A stretch of DNA of 64,000 nt from Adenophora triphylla var. japonica (GCA_022495995.1 JAFEMH010002501.1:124001-188000), one strand, 5' to 3'. Positions 21,714 to 32,696 are shown, counted from the stretch's first letter. The notes: a model not told the origin generated them from the sequence alone. Numbers and translations: made by a program.

Positions 21714-24111
21714 TGTCACGACCCTAATTCTAGGTTCTATTTCGAGTCATATTAATCATATATAGAAGTGCATTTCATATTATTATGTGTTGCATTTTAA
21801 TTGTAGAAATTATGTGTTAATTGGTATTTTATGAGTTACATGCTATTTTAAAAATATGAATAAAATAAAAATCATTATTTAATGTTTTAATGAAAATATT
21901 AGGAGTAAGTAGTTAAAATGTAACTTTTTAAAATAAGTAGAAATTATATTAATGTTCAAGGTGCTTGAGTGTAATTAATGCATTTTAAGGGTTCTAGTAA
22001 TGGGGAGGGTTGGATAGTTGAAGGGGGTTAGGTGGAAGTAGATTATTATCCATGGCAAAAATTTGTAAGAGTGTTTCATTTTAACAAGGAAAGAAAATCT
22101 CAGCTAATTCATGTTCATCCAAGTTCCTTTTCCCAAACCCTAACCTCTAAACCAAAAAATCCATAAATAATTCTAGAAAAATCCTTTCTTCGATCCATTT
22201 GTTTCGGGGTGTTCGTGAGAAGAAGGAGCTCATTTCTATCCGATCAAAGTTCCTAAATTTTCATATTATTTTTCAAGTATGTTATTATATTTTCTAGAAA
22301 TTATGTTTATTTAGTGTTATAAATCATGTAGTTATGTTGTTCAAGGTTGTTTGAGAATTTAAAATTTAATTTCTGAGTTTAGGGAATGGAAAAATATGTT
22401 TTTGGTTAACTTGGGTATGAACTTGGTATTGAAGGGGTCAACAATGGATTTTTGTGAAAGTTGAAATGTTTTAGATGTGTTGGAAAAGGCAAAGAATAGT
22501 TTTGGGTCATGTTGAAACTCTTTTAAACTCCTTTTGTGTTGCATGGTACTGAAACTTGGTTTTTGGTATTGTGGGTAAATTGGTACAAAGAAACTTGAAA
22601 TTATTTTGGGTCAAAAGCTGATGACCAGCTCTGTTTCTGCAAATCTGCAGAGGGCACGAGTCGTGCCCATCAGTCGTGACCAGTCGTGCCCTTGCTTGGA
22701 CGACAGGTTCGGGAGGGGTATCAAGGGGCACGAGTCGTGTCCTGGCCAGTTTTGGGAAATGAATTGCAAAGCCATGTAGGTTCAATTTTACCACTTATAT
22801 TCCAACCAATGGAACACTATATTCAAAGTACAAGGTATGAATAACAAAAGGAAGTATTTACATTTCAATTGTGATCATTTGAATATGTTTAAATGATTGG
22901 CTAAAGTAGGTTGAATCTATTGAACCTAACTTGGGTATTATCATTATACTATTGTTGATACATCCTTGAATGACTTTAATAAGTGTGTAGTCCTTATGTG
23001 TTACACCTTATACATTGTTTAACATCTTTGTGAAGTGCTTGCTTAGGGTTTCCTACTTTGGAATCCTAAGTTCATTGAATTGATTCAAGGATGAATTAGC
23101 CTTAGTGCTACTATTGAGGGATACTTTTTATATTGTTTCTATCATTTGATATGCTTCAATTGTATGGTTCCCTACTTTGGAATCATACATTGATTGGTTA
23201 AGTAAGTAGTTAATTACTGTGCTTATACTTGAAATCCAGCTGGTACTTGTTTGTGGGCAGTGTTATGAGATTATAATGGCACACGAGCCAAGTTCATTAT
23301 AATCCATACACTGGTTTCCGTTTTGCCCTTCCATTGGCCATGATTTGGGGGTAGTGAGCTGGCTCAAGGGAAGTCTAGTTGCACTATTGGATATGACTTT
23401 GTGTCATAGTCCCTCTTGTTGTTACTATGTTTGGTTCCGGAACCGTTTCTTCAACAAATGTTGCTGCTTGGATTGGGATGTCCTTTTGGAGGATGAAACC
23501 TTGGCTCAGTATCCTTCTAAGTGTTATATTATTGCACTTAATTGTTATATGTATGGATATATCTTTCTTTGTGTTATAAGAATGTGATATACATGACTTA
23601 TTATTATATGCTTCTTAATGTGATTGCATATCATCTTGTTGCATATATAATAACTTGCTGAGATTTTTCTCATCCCGTCCTTTCATTGTTTTCTTAGATA
23701 GAGCCGGGCCAGGGGCTAGGACGCGCTGAGTATTGAGAGGGCGCCAAGTTGGTTTTTGAGGAATGTTTGGTAAGGATACATTATGTAAATGTATGACCTT
23801 GGGTAGTATTCATAGTCTTAATGTGTCCTTATTTTGCAACTCAAAATGGTTTTGTAAATATTTTTCATTTGGGAACTAGGTTCCTTGGTTTGTAAATAAG
23901 TGTGTGATTGTAAATGGTGTAAATGTGGAGTGAGTTAAGTTGAAGTTAAATGGTTAAATTTTGTGTAGTAAGTTAGTAAAGTTTTGAAATGTTAAACAGG
24001 TTTAGAAAGTGAAACATTTTGAAAGTACATTTCGAAAATTTTTCTTTAAAAGGCGTCTTCAGTACGTGTCGCGGCACGTGGCCAAGTAAGTCTACGGGTC
24101 GGGGCGCATCA
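21714..24111 (+). repeat. Chromovirus LTR, right (2398 bp)
   Basis: TGTCACGACC...GGGGCGCATCA, longer than the left LTR because it keeps a segment at about 23425-23712. Followed by TATAG. Confidence 0.9.
22652..22742 (+). promoter_or_regulatory. GGCACGAGTCGTGCC palindromes, right chromovirus LTR
   Basis: GGGCACGAGTCGTGCCC at 22652-22668 and GGGCACGAGTCGTGTCC at 22726-22742, 74 bp apart, with two half sites (AGTCGTG) between them. Confidence 0.75.
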
Positions 24112-24116
24112 TATAG
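24112..24116. other. Target-site duplication TATAG, right copy
   Basis: Matches 11810-11814. Confidence 0.9.
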
Positions 24117-24310
24117 TGTAGAGAATATAGATATATATAGCATAGAGAGTATAGATAGATATATGTCTTTCGACAATTTTAATAGCGTAGCTTCGAGGTT
24201 TAGGCTCCATGTCACTTTTGTGAATGGTTGTCCCCCTCATGTAAACACTTATAGTTTCTTGTGATTAATAAAATTCTCCCAGGTACCGCCCTGGTTCCTC
24301 AAAAAAAAAA
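24117..24310 (+). other. Possible non-LTR element 3' end with A-tail
   Basis: Ends in ATTAATAAAATTCTCCC, a short CCAGG...CCTGG inverted repeat and an A10 run, then copia integrase begins. The A-tail and abrupt change suggest a LINE or SINE inserted in a copia integrase. The 5' end was removed by the Athila array at 11698. Confidence 0.4.
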
Positions 24311-25160
24311 TTATATGAAAAATCTGAAGCTCTAGATATGTTTAAAAAATTCAAGAATTTGGTAGAGAATGAGATAAGAAAATGTGTAAGTTGTCTACAT
24401 ACAGATCGTGGTGGAGAGTTTACTTCCTCTGAGTTTAACAGTTTTTGTAGTTCAAATGGCATTAGTCATCAACTTACTACAGCTTTCTCTCCGCAACAAA
24501 ATGGAGTCGCCGAGAGAAGGAACCGAACCCTTATGAACATGGTGAGGTGCATGCTTGCTGCCAGAGAAGTGCCTAAAGAATTCTGGCCAGAGGCAGTTAA
24601 TTGGGCGGTTCATGTGCTTAATCGTTGTCCCACTTCAGCAATACAAGACAAGACACCAGAAGAAACATGGAGTGGAGTTAAGCCATCTGTGCATTATTTC
24701 AAAGTATTTGGATGCATAGGGCATGTGCATATTCCTGATGTCAAGAGGAAAAAGCTAGATGAGAAGAGCTTCAAATGTGTATTTCTCGGTGTTAGTCAGG
24801 AATCTAAGGCCGTTAGAATGTATGATCCAGAGGCAAAGAAGATTAGAAGAAAATAAAAAATGGGACTGGAAGAAAAGGGAGGAGGAGAAGCTGAGTGACA
24901 TCCTTGAATGTGGAGATGATGAAAATGGGGGAGAAAACGAGTTGCGTGATGTGAGCACACCAGGTGGAGAAGAAGCTGTGACAAATGGTGAAAGTGTTGC
25001 AACCGAAGTCAGAGATGCTCCAACTTTAGAGAAGAGAAGAAGAAGGCAGCCTGTATGGATGCAAGATTATGTCACTGGGCAGGAACTTTCTGATGAAGAG
25101 GATGGCATTGAGAAGTTTGCAATGGAGATACAACAGCTGGCCATTGAAAGTTTCGTGTAG
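24311..25160 (+). pseudogene. Ty1/copia integrase and linker fragment
   Basis: Starts mid-protein (LYEKSEALDMFKKFKNLVE). Integrase core motifs are HTDRGGEFTSSEFNSFC (Asp) and NGVAERRNRTLMNMVR (Glu), followed by HYFKVFGCIGHVHIPD. The frame shifts near 24850, where about 20 bp between KKI and EENKKWDW are missing. It runs on through an acidic linker to RRRRQPVWMQDYVTGQE and stops at 25160 just before RT. The 5' half and all RT/RNase H are absent. Confidence 0.88.
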
Positions 25161-25164
25161 CTAG

Positions 25165-25914
25165 GAAGCTTTAATCACGCAACAGACAACGGATGTGAGT
25201 ACAGATGTGTCTCACAACTGTCCACACATCCACAGACAATGCAGCAGAATAAAACAAATTAAAAACAATAACGCAAGAGTTATATACGCTTACTGATCTG
25301 TGAGATCAGCAAACTAGGCTTACGCCTAAAAACTTTTCACTATAAAAACTTTTGTTTCTTACAAAAACAAATAAGTGAAAAACTAAAATACTAAAATACT
25401 AAACGAGTTCTAATCACCTTCTATGACAAGAACAATACCCCTTTCCCAAATAGGTCCTATTCTAGTCAGAAGTAAAACAAAGAACTCTATGAAAAACTAG
25501 ATGTGAGTTACAGATGTGAGGCATAACCTTCACTCACAACCTAAAATCAACAATGTTGAAAACTGTGAAGAATATGTATTTTCTCTCTCAGAATTTTCGT
25601 GTCTTCTCTTGTGCTGAATGCCTTGTATTTATAATGCACTATGGAGAAGATCTTCAAGTAATCAACATTTTCCTTTGTGAGATCTCTTTTCCTATAAGAA
25701 AACATAAACACACTCACACGGAAATAGAATATTAGTAGGTTAGTCCTAATATAAAACTATGTACATAAATAAAAGATATTTACTCTATTTACAATGTCCT
25801 AGTCAAAGTAGGACAATAATAAATCTTCCATGAAAGTCCCAAAATATTCTTACCATTATAGAAGTCTTTTGAAATAAGGAAACAAGAATGTTCCCAAAAA
25901 AACTCACTCTTTCA
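25165..25914 (-). repeat. Copia LTR, minus strand (left boundary uncertain)
   Basis: On the minus strand, AAATAGGGGGAGAT (polypurine tract) is followed by TGAAAGAGTGAG, the likely LTR start (plus 25914). A TATA box, TATAAATA (plus 25626-25633), is followed by a transcript-like leader. The 3' end of the LTR cannot be fixed because no primer site or second LTR is present. Confidence 0.6.
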
Positions 25915-26560
25915 ATCTCCCCCTATTTTGGACTTTCTAGTCAAAACCAAAGATTTATCATAATCACATTTTGTGACTACAAAATTCAGATATAAGCACA
26001 ACTTCCCCTGAATGGATGTGTGTCCAGATGTGTTTACACATCCACACATAAAAACTGCATAAACAAAGTTAGAGCAAAATACCAGCAGTTCATTAAAAAG
26101 CAAAAGAAAAAGAACCATTCAGCAGCATCCTAATTAAAGTTATTACAACCCATTGTTTAAAAACTAATTAAAACAGAATTTAAAATTGTCTTAAAAACCA
26201 TTAGAGCAAAAGCAACCAAAAAAAATTTTCTCCCCCTAAATTAAAGTTCCTAATTCCTCCAAATAAGAAGCAGAACAAAGCAAGATCCCAAACTTTGTTT
26301 CCCGGCGGCGAGGTGCGGAGTTCATCTCCCCCTTTTTGAGCAGAAAGGTTAGCATGCCATTTGAGGAGTCTATCCTTAAGAGCTTTAAGATTGTTGGCAT
26401 GAGAAATGGAGGCTTGAAGTTGATCAGTTAAAGCAGAGGTATGAGATTCAGCAGCTGCTATTTCAGCATCCAAGTCCTTCATTTGAGCAGCAAAAGGATC
26501 TTCAGATGTGGGTTCAGTTATGTCCACATCTGGCATAGAAATTTCAGGGACAGTACTGAC
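25915..26560 (-). pseudogene. Copia 3' region with coiled-coil ORF remnant (SIRE-like)
   Basis: The minus frame 26560-26201 reads DAEIAAAESHTSALTDQLQA then KRDRLLKWHANLSAQKGGDE-like sequence, a helical coiled-coil end followed by an AAAAAGGGGGAGATGA tract. The layout (post-pol ORF, purine tract, short spacer, purine tract, LTR) resembles SIRE-type copia elements. It is cut at 26560 by the LTR of element F. Two copies of a GATGTGNGTNNCAGATGTG motif lie in and near its LTR. Confidence 0.5.
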
Positions 26561-26609
26561 TGTGCGCTCGCCTCGCGAAATTTTGTTTTCACGATGAAAA
26601 GGTAAAAAA

Positions 26610-26619
26610 GGAGTCGCCA
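26610..26619 (-). other. tRNA-Arg 3'-end complement inside LTR (F)
   Basis: Minus strand TGGCGACTCC equals the first ten bases of a tRNA-Arg primer site, here within the LTR end. Confidence 0.6.
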
Positions 26620-26930
26620 CGCCATGCTTAAGAGGTGCACTTCGAAAAACCTATGAAAGAGAACGGGTTCGGGGGTCAGGTTACGTGTTGGGAAGAACCG
26701 AGAGTTCACCCAACACGCCTCGTTCGTAGACGAGTCTTTCTAATCAAACATCCAAGCTATCCATAAGTGTGTGCAAGCATCGATAATAGACAAGTGTGGT
26801 AAACATGCATTTTATTGATACGAATTGAGACTTACAACTTGTGAGCCAATTATTCAGGGAGGCCACATCCCTTATACAACAGATCAGAACAGATTACAGA
26901 GAGGAAAAGGGTTCCTGCAAACAGGCATAA

Positions 26931-27012
26931 TGTGTCACATGACACATGACATAGATGACCAGGTGTGTCGCGTGACACAGGATCACCTATGAACAATGTG
27001 TCGCGTGACACA
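26931..27012 (-). promoter_or_regulatory. Three 33-bp-spaced palindromes in F LTR
   Basis: TGTGTCACATGACACA at 26931-26946, then TGTGTCGCGTGACACA at 26964-26979 and 26997-27012, exactly 33 bp apart. They lie downstream of the LTR TATA box, in the transcribed part. Confidence 0.8.
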
Positions 27013-27377
27013 TAATGACCATCTGGAGGAACTTACAAATATGAACACAAAATCAACAATAACCAAAACAGATCTAATTAATCAACAGATTAGCTTCAAA
27101 ATATGAAATTAACAACAATTCGACCCCGGGAGTGTGGATATGGAGAGATCCACACTCCCTTTGGATCTAAACAATGATCTCAACAAATATCCAACAATGA
27201 ACACACAATTATTCAGATCAACCAAGTTAAACAGAGAGATTGCGATTGGGATTCAGTAATCTAGACGGATAGAGTCTGATTACTGAATCCTAGAGGAATA
27301 AAACAATAGAATTATAAAGGAATTAAGTAGAAGAGAGAGAAGAGGGGGTTTGAGGATATTACCCTTGTTGCTTCCAC

Positions 27378-27407
27378 GAATTCTGTATCAAGTTAGATAC
27401 AGAATCC
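27378..27407 (-). other. Covarying hairpin in F LTR
   Basis: Stem GAATTCTGTATC / GATACAGAATCC around a 6-nt loop. It occupies the same place as the hairpin at 32259-32287 in E1, whose stem sequence differs but still pairs. Confidence 0.7.
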
Positions 27408-27620
27408 TTCCACTGCAACTTCTGGTCTTAAAAGGCTTGAGAGGATTGGTGCAAGGTAGATCTTAAGGTTTGGTTGAAGAAGGTGGGTTGAATTGGAGGG
27501 AATTGGGGTAGGTTAGAGGTAGGAGAGAGAGAGAGTTGTGTTTGGGGTGTGTGTTACGACGCAATTTCTGCAGAGTAATAGTAGGTCAGGTTGGGATCCA
27601 TTTCTAAGAGGGGGAGGGTC

Positions 27621-27706
27621 TTATTTATAGGCTGCAGTTAGTGGTCACCTTGTGTCGCACGACCTTACGTAACCATTTTCCATGCCTCGACTTATCGCGT
27701 GACACA
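27621..27706 (-). promoter_or_regulatory. F LTR promoter: TATA box with upstream palindromes
   Basis: Minus-strand CTATAAATAA starts at plus 27630. Upstream are GTGTCGCACGAC (27652-27663) and ATCGCGTGACACA (about 27694-27706). The near palindrome begins 33 bp before the TATA box. Confidence 0.65.
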
Positions 27707-27967
27707 AGGTGACACCAACCGTTTTTGGCGCCAAAACCAGTTTCTGGAACATTCAGGCCTAAATATCTAAAAAGTCCAAAAAGGTTTATTCCCAGCAGGT
27801 CCTTTGGCACGAGCAAGGTACCAAAAGATACTTCCTTCGCGGGAAACTTATGAGATGTTTCCGGAAGTCTTGGGATAGGTCGTGAATTTACCAAAACGCC
27901 CCTCAATGCAATTTTATTACATTAAAATGCATCTAAAAGGGTCACAAATTGGATTGGCGTACTTACA

Positions 27968-28154
27968 GAGCCCCTCGGCAACGTCACTTTTGGAAGAAGT
28001 GACATTGTCGATAAAATAAGACCCAATCCCGATTAGCGGCAAGGGATAAGGCAGAGGGCTAAACGGTGATCTGGGGAAATCGGATGGCTGGACCTTTGGA
28101 GAAAGGATTTCTACGTATCCCTTTAAAAGGGAATCAAGCCAAATCGTAGTTCGG
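27968..28154 (-). other. F pre-LTR region: polypurine tract and structured module
   Basis: Minus-strand GCCGAGGGGCTC abuts the LTR as polypurine tract. At 28087-28154 (plus reading) lies the module GGACC..AAAGGATTTCTACGTATCCC..GGGAATCAAGCC..CGTAGTTCGG, found twice in each Tat element of the window. Confidence 0.65.
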
Positions 28155-28249
28155 AAACAACACTAACACTAAGCAAGAAAGGGTAGAGATGTGTCTTCAT
28201 ACCTTTGTTGTGCTTACATGTGGCTGTCGGAGGGTTGGTGCTTCTACGG

Positions 28250-28700
28250 GTGGCGAGTAGCGACCGGAGGGTCTCATGCTACTGCCGTTGGTGCCAACTT
28301 GTAGCGACCGGAGGGTCTCACGCTGCAACTGGGGTCGCGAGTAGCTGCCAGAGGGTCTCATGCTACTGCCGTTGGTGCCGAGTTGTAGCTGCCGGAGGGT
28401 CTCATGCTGCAACGGGGGTCGCGAGTAGCTGCCGGAGGGTCTCATGCTACTGCTGGTGATGCAAAGTTGTAGCTGCCGGAGGGTCTCATGCTGCAACGGG
28501 TCGCGAGTAGCTGCCGGAGGGTCTCATGCTACTACGGGTGGTGCCAAGTTGTAGCTGTCGGAGGGTCTCATGCTGTAACGGGTCCTTGTGGATGCCGGAG
28601 GGACTCATACCACTAGGTGCTGGTGCAGGGTAGCTGCCAGGGGACTCACGCTACTGCTGCTTCTGCTGGGGATAAGTGTAGCTCCGGGGGACTCACGCTG
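28250..28700 (-). repeat. Hairpin repeat array of F
   Basis: About 11 copies of a stem-loop read on the plus strand as stem-TG-CCGGAGGGTCT-CA-bulge-stem, for example GTTGTAGCTG / CATGCTGCAAC and GTAGCTG / CATGCTAC. Loop sequence is constant, stem sequence varies in a paired way. It is the same family as 37921-38840 in E1. Confidence 0.85.
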
Positions 28701-28718
28701 TTTGTTTCTGTTGGTAGT

Positions 28719-29100
28719 TCACTGGTTTAGCCGAATGCTGGATGGTCTTTGTTGACGGTTGACTTCTGTGTCCTGAGCTTTGCTTGGTAGGCTGGGGACT
28801 CTGCTTGCTAGGGAGCGGGCTCTTGTTTGTGCTTCGGTTACTTGTCTGGTAGGACGGGAACTTTGCTTGCTAGGGAGCAGGTTTCGGGTGGTGCTTTGGG
28901 GCCACTGATCTTGTTGTGCACTGCTAGGGAGACTAACATAGATACGATTCTTTGTCTCGGTTTTGCTTGAGGGCCAGTCTTCAAGGGTTGACAGGGCTCT
29001 GTTGATCATTGTACCTGCAGGGGGGTAACTGCAAAGCGTACCTCAGGGTTTAAAGTGCAAAGTATCAGATCACAGGGGTATTTTGGTAAATTTGGCTAAG
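28719..29100. other. F spacer between hairpins and PMD promoter
   Basis: Degenerate relatives of the 56-bp repeat of E1 (CTTTGCTTGCTAGGGAGC twice). No convincing gene: the minus ORF here is not conserved in frame with E1. Confidence 0.5.
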
Positions 29101-29109
29101 AGGCTCGTT

Positions 29110-29154
29110 GTGTCGCACGACTGTTTAAAGCCTATGAACAGTCTTTTATAAAAA
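29110..29154 (+). promoter_or_regulatory. Candidate promoter of the antisense PMD gene in F
   Basis: GTGTCGCACGAC (29110-29121), the family palindrome variant, lies 35 bp before TATAAAAA (29147-29154), and the first PMD ATG follows at 29286. The layout copies that of the LTR promoter. Confidence 0.65.
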
Positions 29155-31162
29155 CGAACAACCTTCATTTTTTGAAACACATTTTAGAGGGAGGTGAGCG
29201 GTTTTGAGAGGAGAAACCACCCCTTTGCACAATTTCGAGGCAATCAGGAAAATCTAGGGTTTGATTGAGTTTTGATCTTGCAATCATGCCTCCAAGACCT
29301 CGTCCCACGAAGAAGGGACCTCAACAAGCTCAATTGGCTGCTCGGCGGAAGAATGCTCAACAGAATCAACGGCCGTTCATCCCTCAGACAGTGAGAGGAG
29401 ATTTCTACCCACAACTCAAGGAACACACCTCTGCACCTGAGAAGAAGGATACGGTATTTTCGTAACTTTGCCCTTCATTGCTTTGAACAATTGATTTTGT
29501 GTCGGAATGTTCGAGCTTTTTACCTGTGAAATCATGAATTTGCTGCATGGTTTTGAGTTATCGGAAATCATGGATGCATGCTAAATTTTTCAACCCTAAT
29601 TTTATTTGGAAAAAGGGGATATGCCAAATTATCACAATTTATTGACATGCTTCTTTTGAAAAATTGAGATATTCATACCTGTGTTGTGTTTACCTGCAGG
29701 AGTTGCGTACCCAAGGCTCACCAGAGGTCATTGGCTGTGGGATCTCTTGCCCGGCAGTCAGGAGCTGGAGCATTCGCCTAAGGGCTTAGTATATGATGCC
29801 GGGTTGGGTCGGTTCTTTGAGATGGCAAAGGCCATCGGGGATACTCAGCTGAGTGCGGGGCTTGTGAGGGCATTCCGGGAGTTCTGGTGGGAGACTACTC
29901 AACTTTCCACTTTTCCTGGGGAAAGGCGACTGTTACGCCGTACGACTTTGCTGTTATCATGGGTCTTCCCTTCACTGATGAGCCATTGTTCTTGGAGGAG
30001 CCTGCTTTGGAGGATGACCCACAGCCTCCCACTGAGGCCTACTTCACGGAGTTGATCGGGTTTGTTCCCAAGGACAAGAAGGGGAACGGGTTCGAGCTAG
30101 GGGATCTCCATGGTCAGATGGTTGTGCAGAGTAGAGGTTATCCGGCTGATGTGGCTGATACTGAGGAGGACAGGATGAGGGCTTTGAGATTGGCTAGGGC
30201 TTTTGTGTGGATCGGCTTTTCTGATATGCTGTTCATCAATGGCACGTCTTCTGCTTTGCTTTCTTTACTGGAGCTTTTGAGAGACTGGGGCGCTGTTGGG
30301 ACTTTGTCTTGGGGAGAGGCAGGATTAGCTAAGTTATACTTGGCTCTGGATGACTTCAGCAGGGGGAGGCTAAGTCCTTCAATTGTTGTCATTTAGCTTT
30401 TGAGGTGCTTCTCAATCTGATTCCATCCTTTGAATGTCATTTCTTTCTGTCATTTCTTGCTATCAATCTGTCTTGCTTTGCTCCTCCTTTTCTCAGGTTT
30501 TGGCCTATGAGGTCATCGGCTGCTATGCTTGGCAGGTTGAGGAGGTGTATCCGGCCACTATGTTTCCTGCTATGCGGCGCTGGGTGGAAAATGCGCGGCA
30601 AAAGGTCCGGACGGCGGATACCAGGGGACGTGTGACGGCTTCTTACTCTGACACATTGATCTGTTTGCGAGGGATTCCCGGGAGTCTGAATCTATTTCCT
30701 TGGACTGACCGATATGCTGGGGTTGATCTGGAGTATGGTTTACATCTCACTGAGTACCGTAAGCTCTTGGTAGGCCTGTCTGGGGATGCTTTGTATTTGG
30801 GAGAGCGGGTCTACAGACAGCACGGCCCTGGTAGCATTGCTAGAGTCCCAGTTGATCCTCCTACTGATATATGGTTTCCTCGAAAACTGGAGGATGTGGC
30901 TTCTTTGATCCAGGGAGAGGCTGCTTTAAATTATACTGAGGAGGATGGGGATTATGGAGCTTATGTGACGGCGAGGTTGAGATCACCGCAGGTGGCTCCA
31001 AGACCTGATGCTCAGGGCGCCGGTCCCTCTAGTGGGTATGTGGCGGATGCTCCCTTACCTCCTTCCTTCGTTGACTTTCAGGATGGGGACCATATGAGGC
31101 GGGCCCCTCTCGATACCAGCCGGATTTACCCATATTTTCAGCTTCCTGAGGGCACTCGATCT

Positions 31163-31167
31163 ATAAG
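31163..31167. other. E1 target-site duplication, left copy (ATAAG)
   Basis: ATAAG before the LTR, GTAAG (41046-41050) after it: four of five bases match. The right copy keeps the GTAAG splice donor expected after codon TCT of PMD exon 3, so the left copy carries a G-to-A change. Confidence 0.75.
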
Positions 31168-31430
31168 TGTAAGTACACCAATCCAATTTGCAACCCTTTT
31201 AGATGCATTTTAATGTAATAAAATTGCATTAAGGGGCATTTTGATAAATTCCCGGTCCGTTCCGAGACTTCCGGAAACAATTTATAAGTTTCTCGCGAAG
31301 GAAGTATGTTTTAGTATTTTTCCCGGACAAAAGGACCTACAAGGAATTAACTGCTTTGGACCTTTGAGAAATTATCTCGTAATGTTCCAGAAGCAGGTTT
31401 TGGTGCCAGAAACAGTTACGGGCGTGCCCA

Positions 31431-31514
31431 GTCGTGCGATAACTTGAGCCATGGAAAAGCGTTACGTTGGGTCGTGCGACATTTTAATTCCTTTTCCCAA
31501 TTTATGTTTAAATA
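31431..31514 (+). promoter_or_regulatory. E1 LTR promoter: two near-palindromes and TATA-like box
   Basis: GTCGTGCGAT (31431-31440) and GTCGTGCGAC (31471-31480), 40 bp apart, then TTTAAATA (31507-31514), 36 bp after the second copy. Same layout in the 3' LTR: 39377, 39417 and 39453. Confidence 0.65.
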
Positions 31515-32258
31515 CCAAATTGCTTCATTTGTAAAAGGGATCTAACACACAGAACATGCACAACTCTCACAAATTCACTTTTTCTCTCTCCTTTCTCACT
31601 CTATACGCAGATACGCAGAGGACCCCCATTGCCAAGCTTCCTCAACCTCAACCAAGCTTCCTCCCTCTCTGGCCAAGACCAATTGATCCTCCTTGATCCC
31701 AAAACCAACCGGCGATCTCACCCAACCTCAACCTCCATCACTGGCGACCTTCTTCTTCGATTACCAAGCTTCCTCAACTCTCCGGCCAAACCCAACAACA
31801 ACCGCTCCTTGCTCAACCTGTTCCCCGGCGATCCTCAACTTCCTCACCGGTGGAAGCTCAATTCCCCTCAATCGCCCATCTCTGTGTTTCTCCCTCCAAT
31901 AACCGATTTCTTCCCCTGTTCCAGACACCATGTCTCTAACCCAAAACAACGACCTAACTCCAATCTCAATCTCCCTGCCTCCACCGTTCCTCTCAATTCC
32001 CCCCAAGTCCGACGACCACACCTCTCCCGTCTTCCAGATCCTAAGCCGCCAACTACCACCGCCCCTAACAACACCAATCACCGTAGGTTCCTATCCACAC
32101 CAAAATCTAAATCGATCCTTAATTGCTTCCCCTGCTTCAGAGCTCAAGCCAATTCCGATCGATACATACACGCACGTACTGGGAACTTCAAAGTCACTTG
32201 GAGCTAATTTTTCGTTTCAATCTGAGTTCGTGAGTTTGTTTCGTGAAGCTGATTGAAG

Positions 32259-32287
32259 ACTCTCTATACCGACTTGGTATAGAGAGT
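32259..32287 (+). other. Covarying hairpin in E1 5' LTR
   Basis: ACTCTCTATACC-GACTT-GGTATAGAGAGT, a perfect 12-bp stem. The 3' LTR copy (40235-40263) has one change that keeps a G-T pair. The F LTR has a different but still paired stem at the same place. GGTAA, a possible splice donor, follows shortly after. Confidence 0.75.
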
Positions 32288-32650
32288 GTGGACTACGAGG
32301 GTAACGACTTCCCTCACCTCTATCTCGCATTTACTGTTTATTTGTTTCATTGCAATTGATATTCCTTGGACTTGATAATTGGACTCCATCCGTCCTCAAT
32401 TATCAAGTCCCAACTGCCGATCTCTCTGTTTAATGTGTTTGGTTTGGTATTATTGATATTCATAATGTGATTTTGTGGGATTTGTTGTTTATTGGCCAAG
32501 GGAGTGTGGATCTCCCTATATCCACATCCCTTTGGTGAATCCATTATGAATTCGTTGGTTTCTGAGTTTTTTTGGTATTGTGTTGGGATTTGAACCATTC
32601 TCTATTGGATCTGTGCTCAAATTGTAAGGTTCTTACAGATGGTTAACTCG

Positions 32651-32696
32651 TGTCACGCGACACAATTGGACATTTGGAGTCCTGTGTCACGCGACA
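32651..32696 (+). promoter_or_regulatory. Palindrome pair in transcribed part of E1 5' LTR
   Basis: TGTCACGCGACA at 32651-32662 and 32685-32696, 34 bp apart. The 3' LTR has the same pair at 40627 and 40661. Confidence 0.8.

Larger units (their letters stand above)
11815..24111 (+). mobile_element. Tekay-like chromovirus, tandem compound element
   Basis: LTR (11815-13940), internal copy a (13941-17942), LTR stub (17943-18190), internal copy b lacking its 5' end (18191-21713), LTR (21714-24111), flanked by TATAG. TGTCACGACC LTR ends, a tRNA-iMet primer site, DPGSSHS protease and a chromodomain after integrase place it in the chromovirus clade, Tekay/Del type. Both internal copies share the same frameshift before integrase. 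The tandem therefore probably arose from already defective DNA by unequal recombination, followed by a deletion. Confidence 0.9.
26561..27967 (-). repeat. Element F 3' LTR (1407 bp)
   Basis: On the minus strand it starts TGTAAGTACGCCAATCC and ends GAGGCGAGCGCACA. Start and end match the E1 LTRs. It includes a minus-strand TATA box (plus 27621-27630), a hairpin (27378-27407), three palindromes (26931-27012) and a tRNA-like complement (26610-26619). Confidence 0.88.

Noticed and set aside
24117..24310. Firm LINE call
   Set aside because: Only an A-tail and a 3' untranslated-like sequence are present, no LINE protein motif. Left as a low-confidence fragment.
31629..32256. Long Ser/Pro-rich ORFs on both strands in the E1 LTR (also 39639-40183)
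   Set aside because: Composition effect of a C/T-rich LTR block. The two LTR copies do not keep the same frame, and the F LTR lacks the block.
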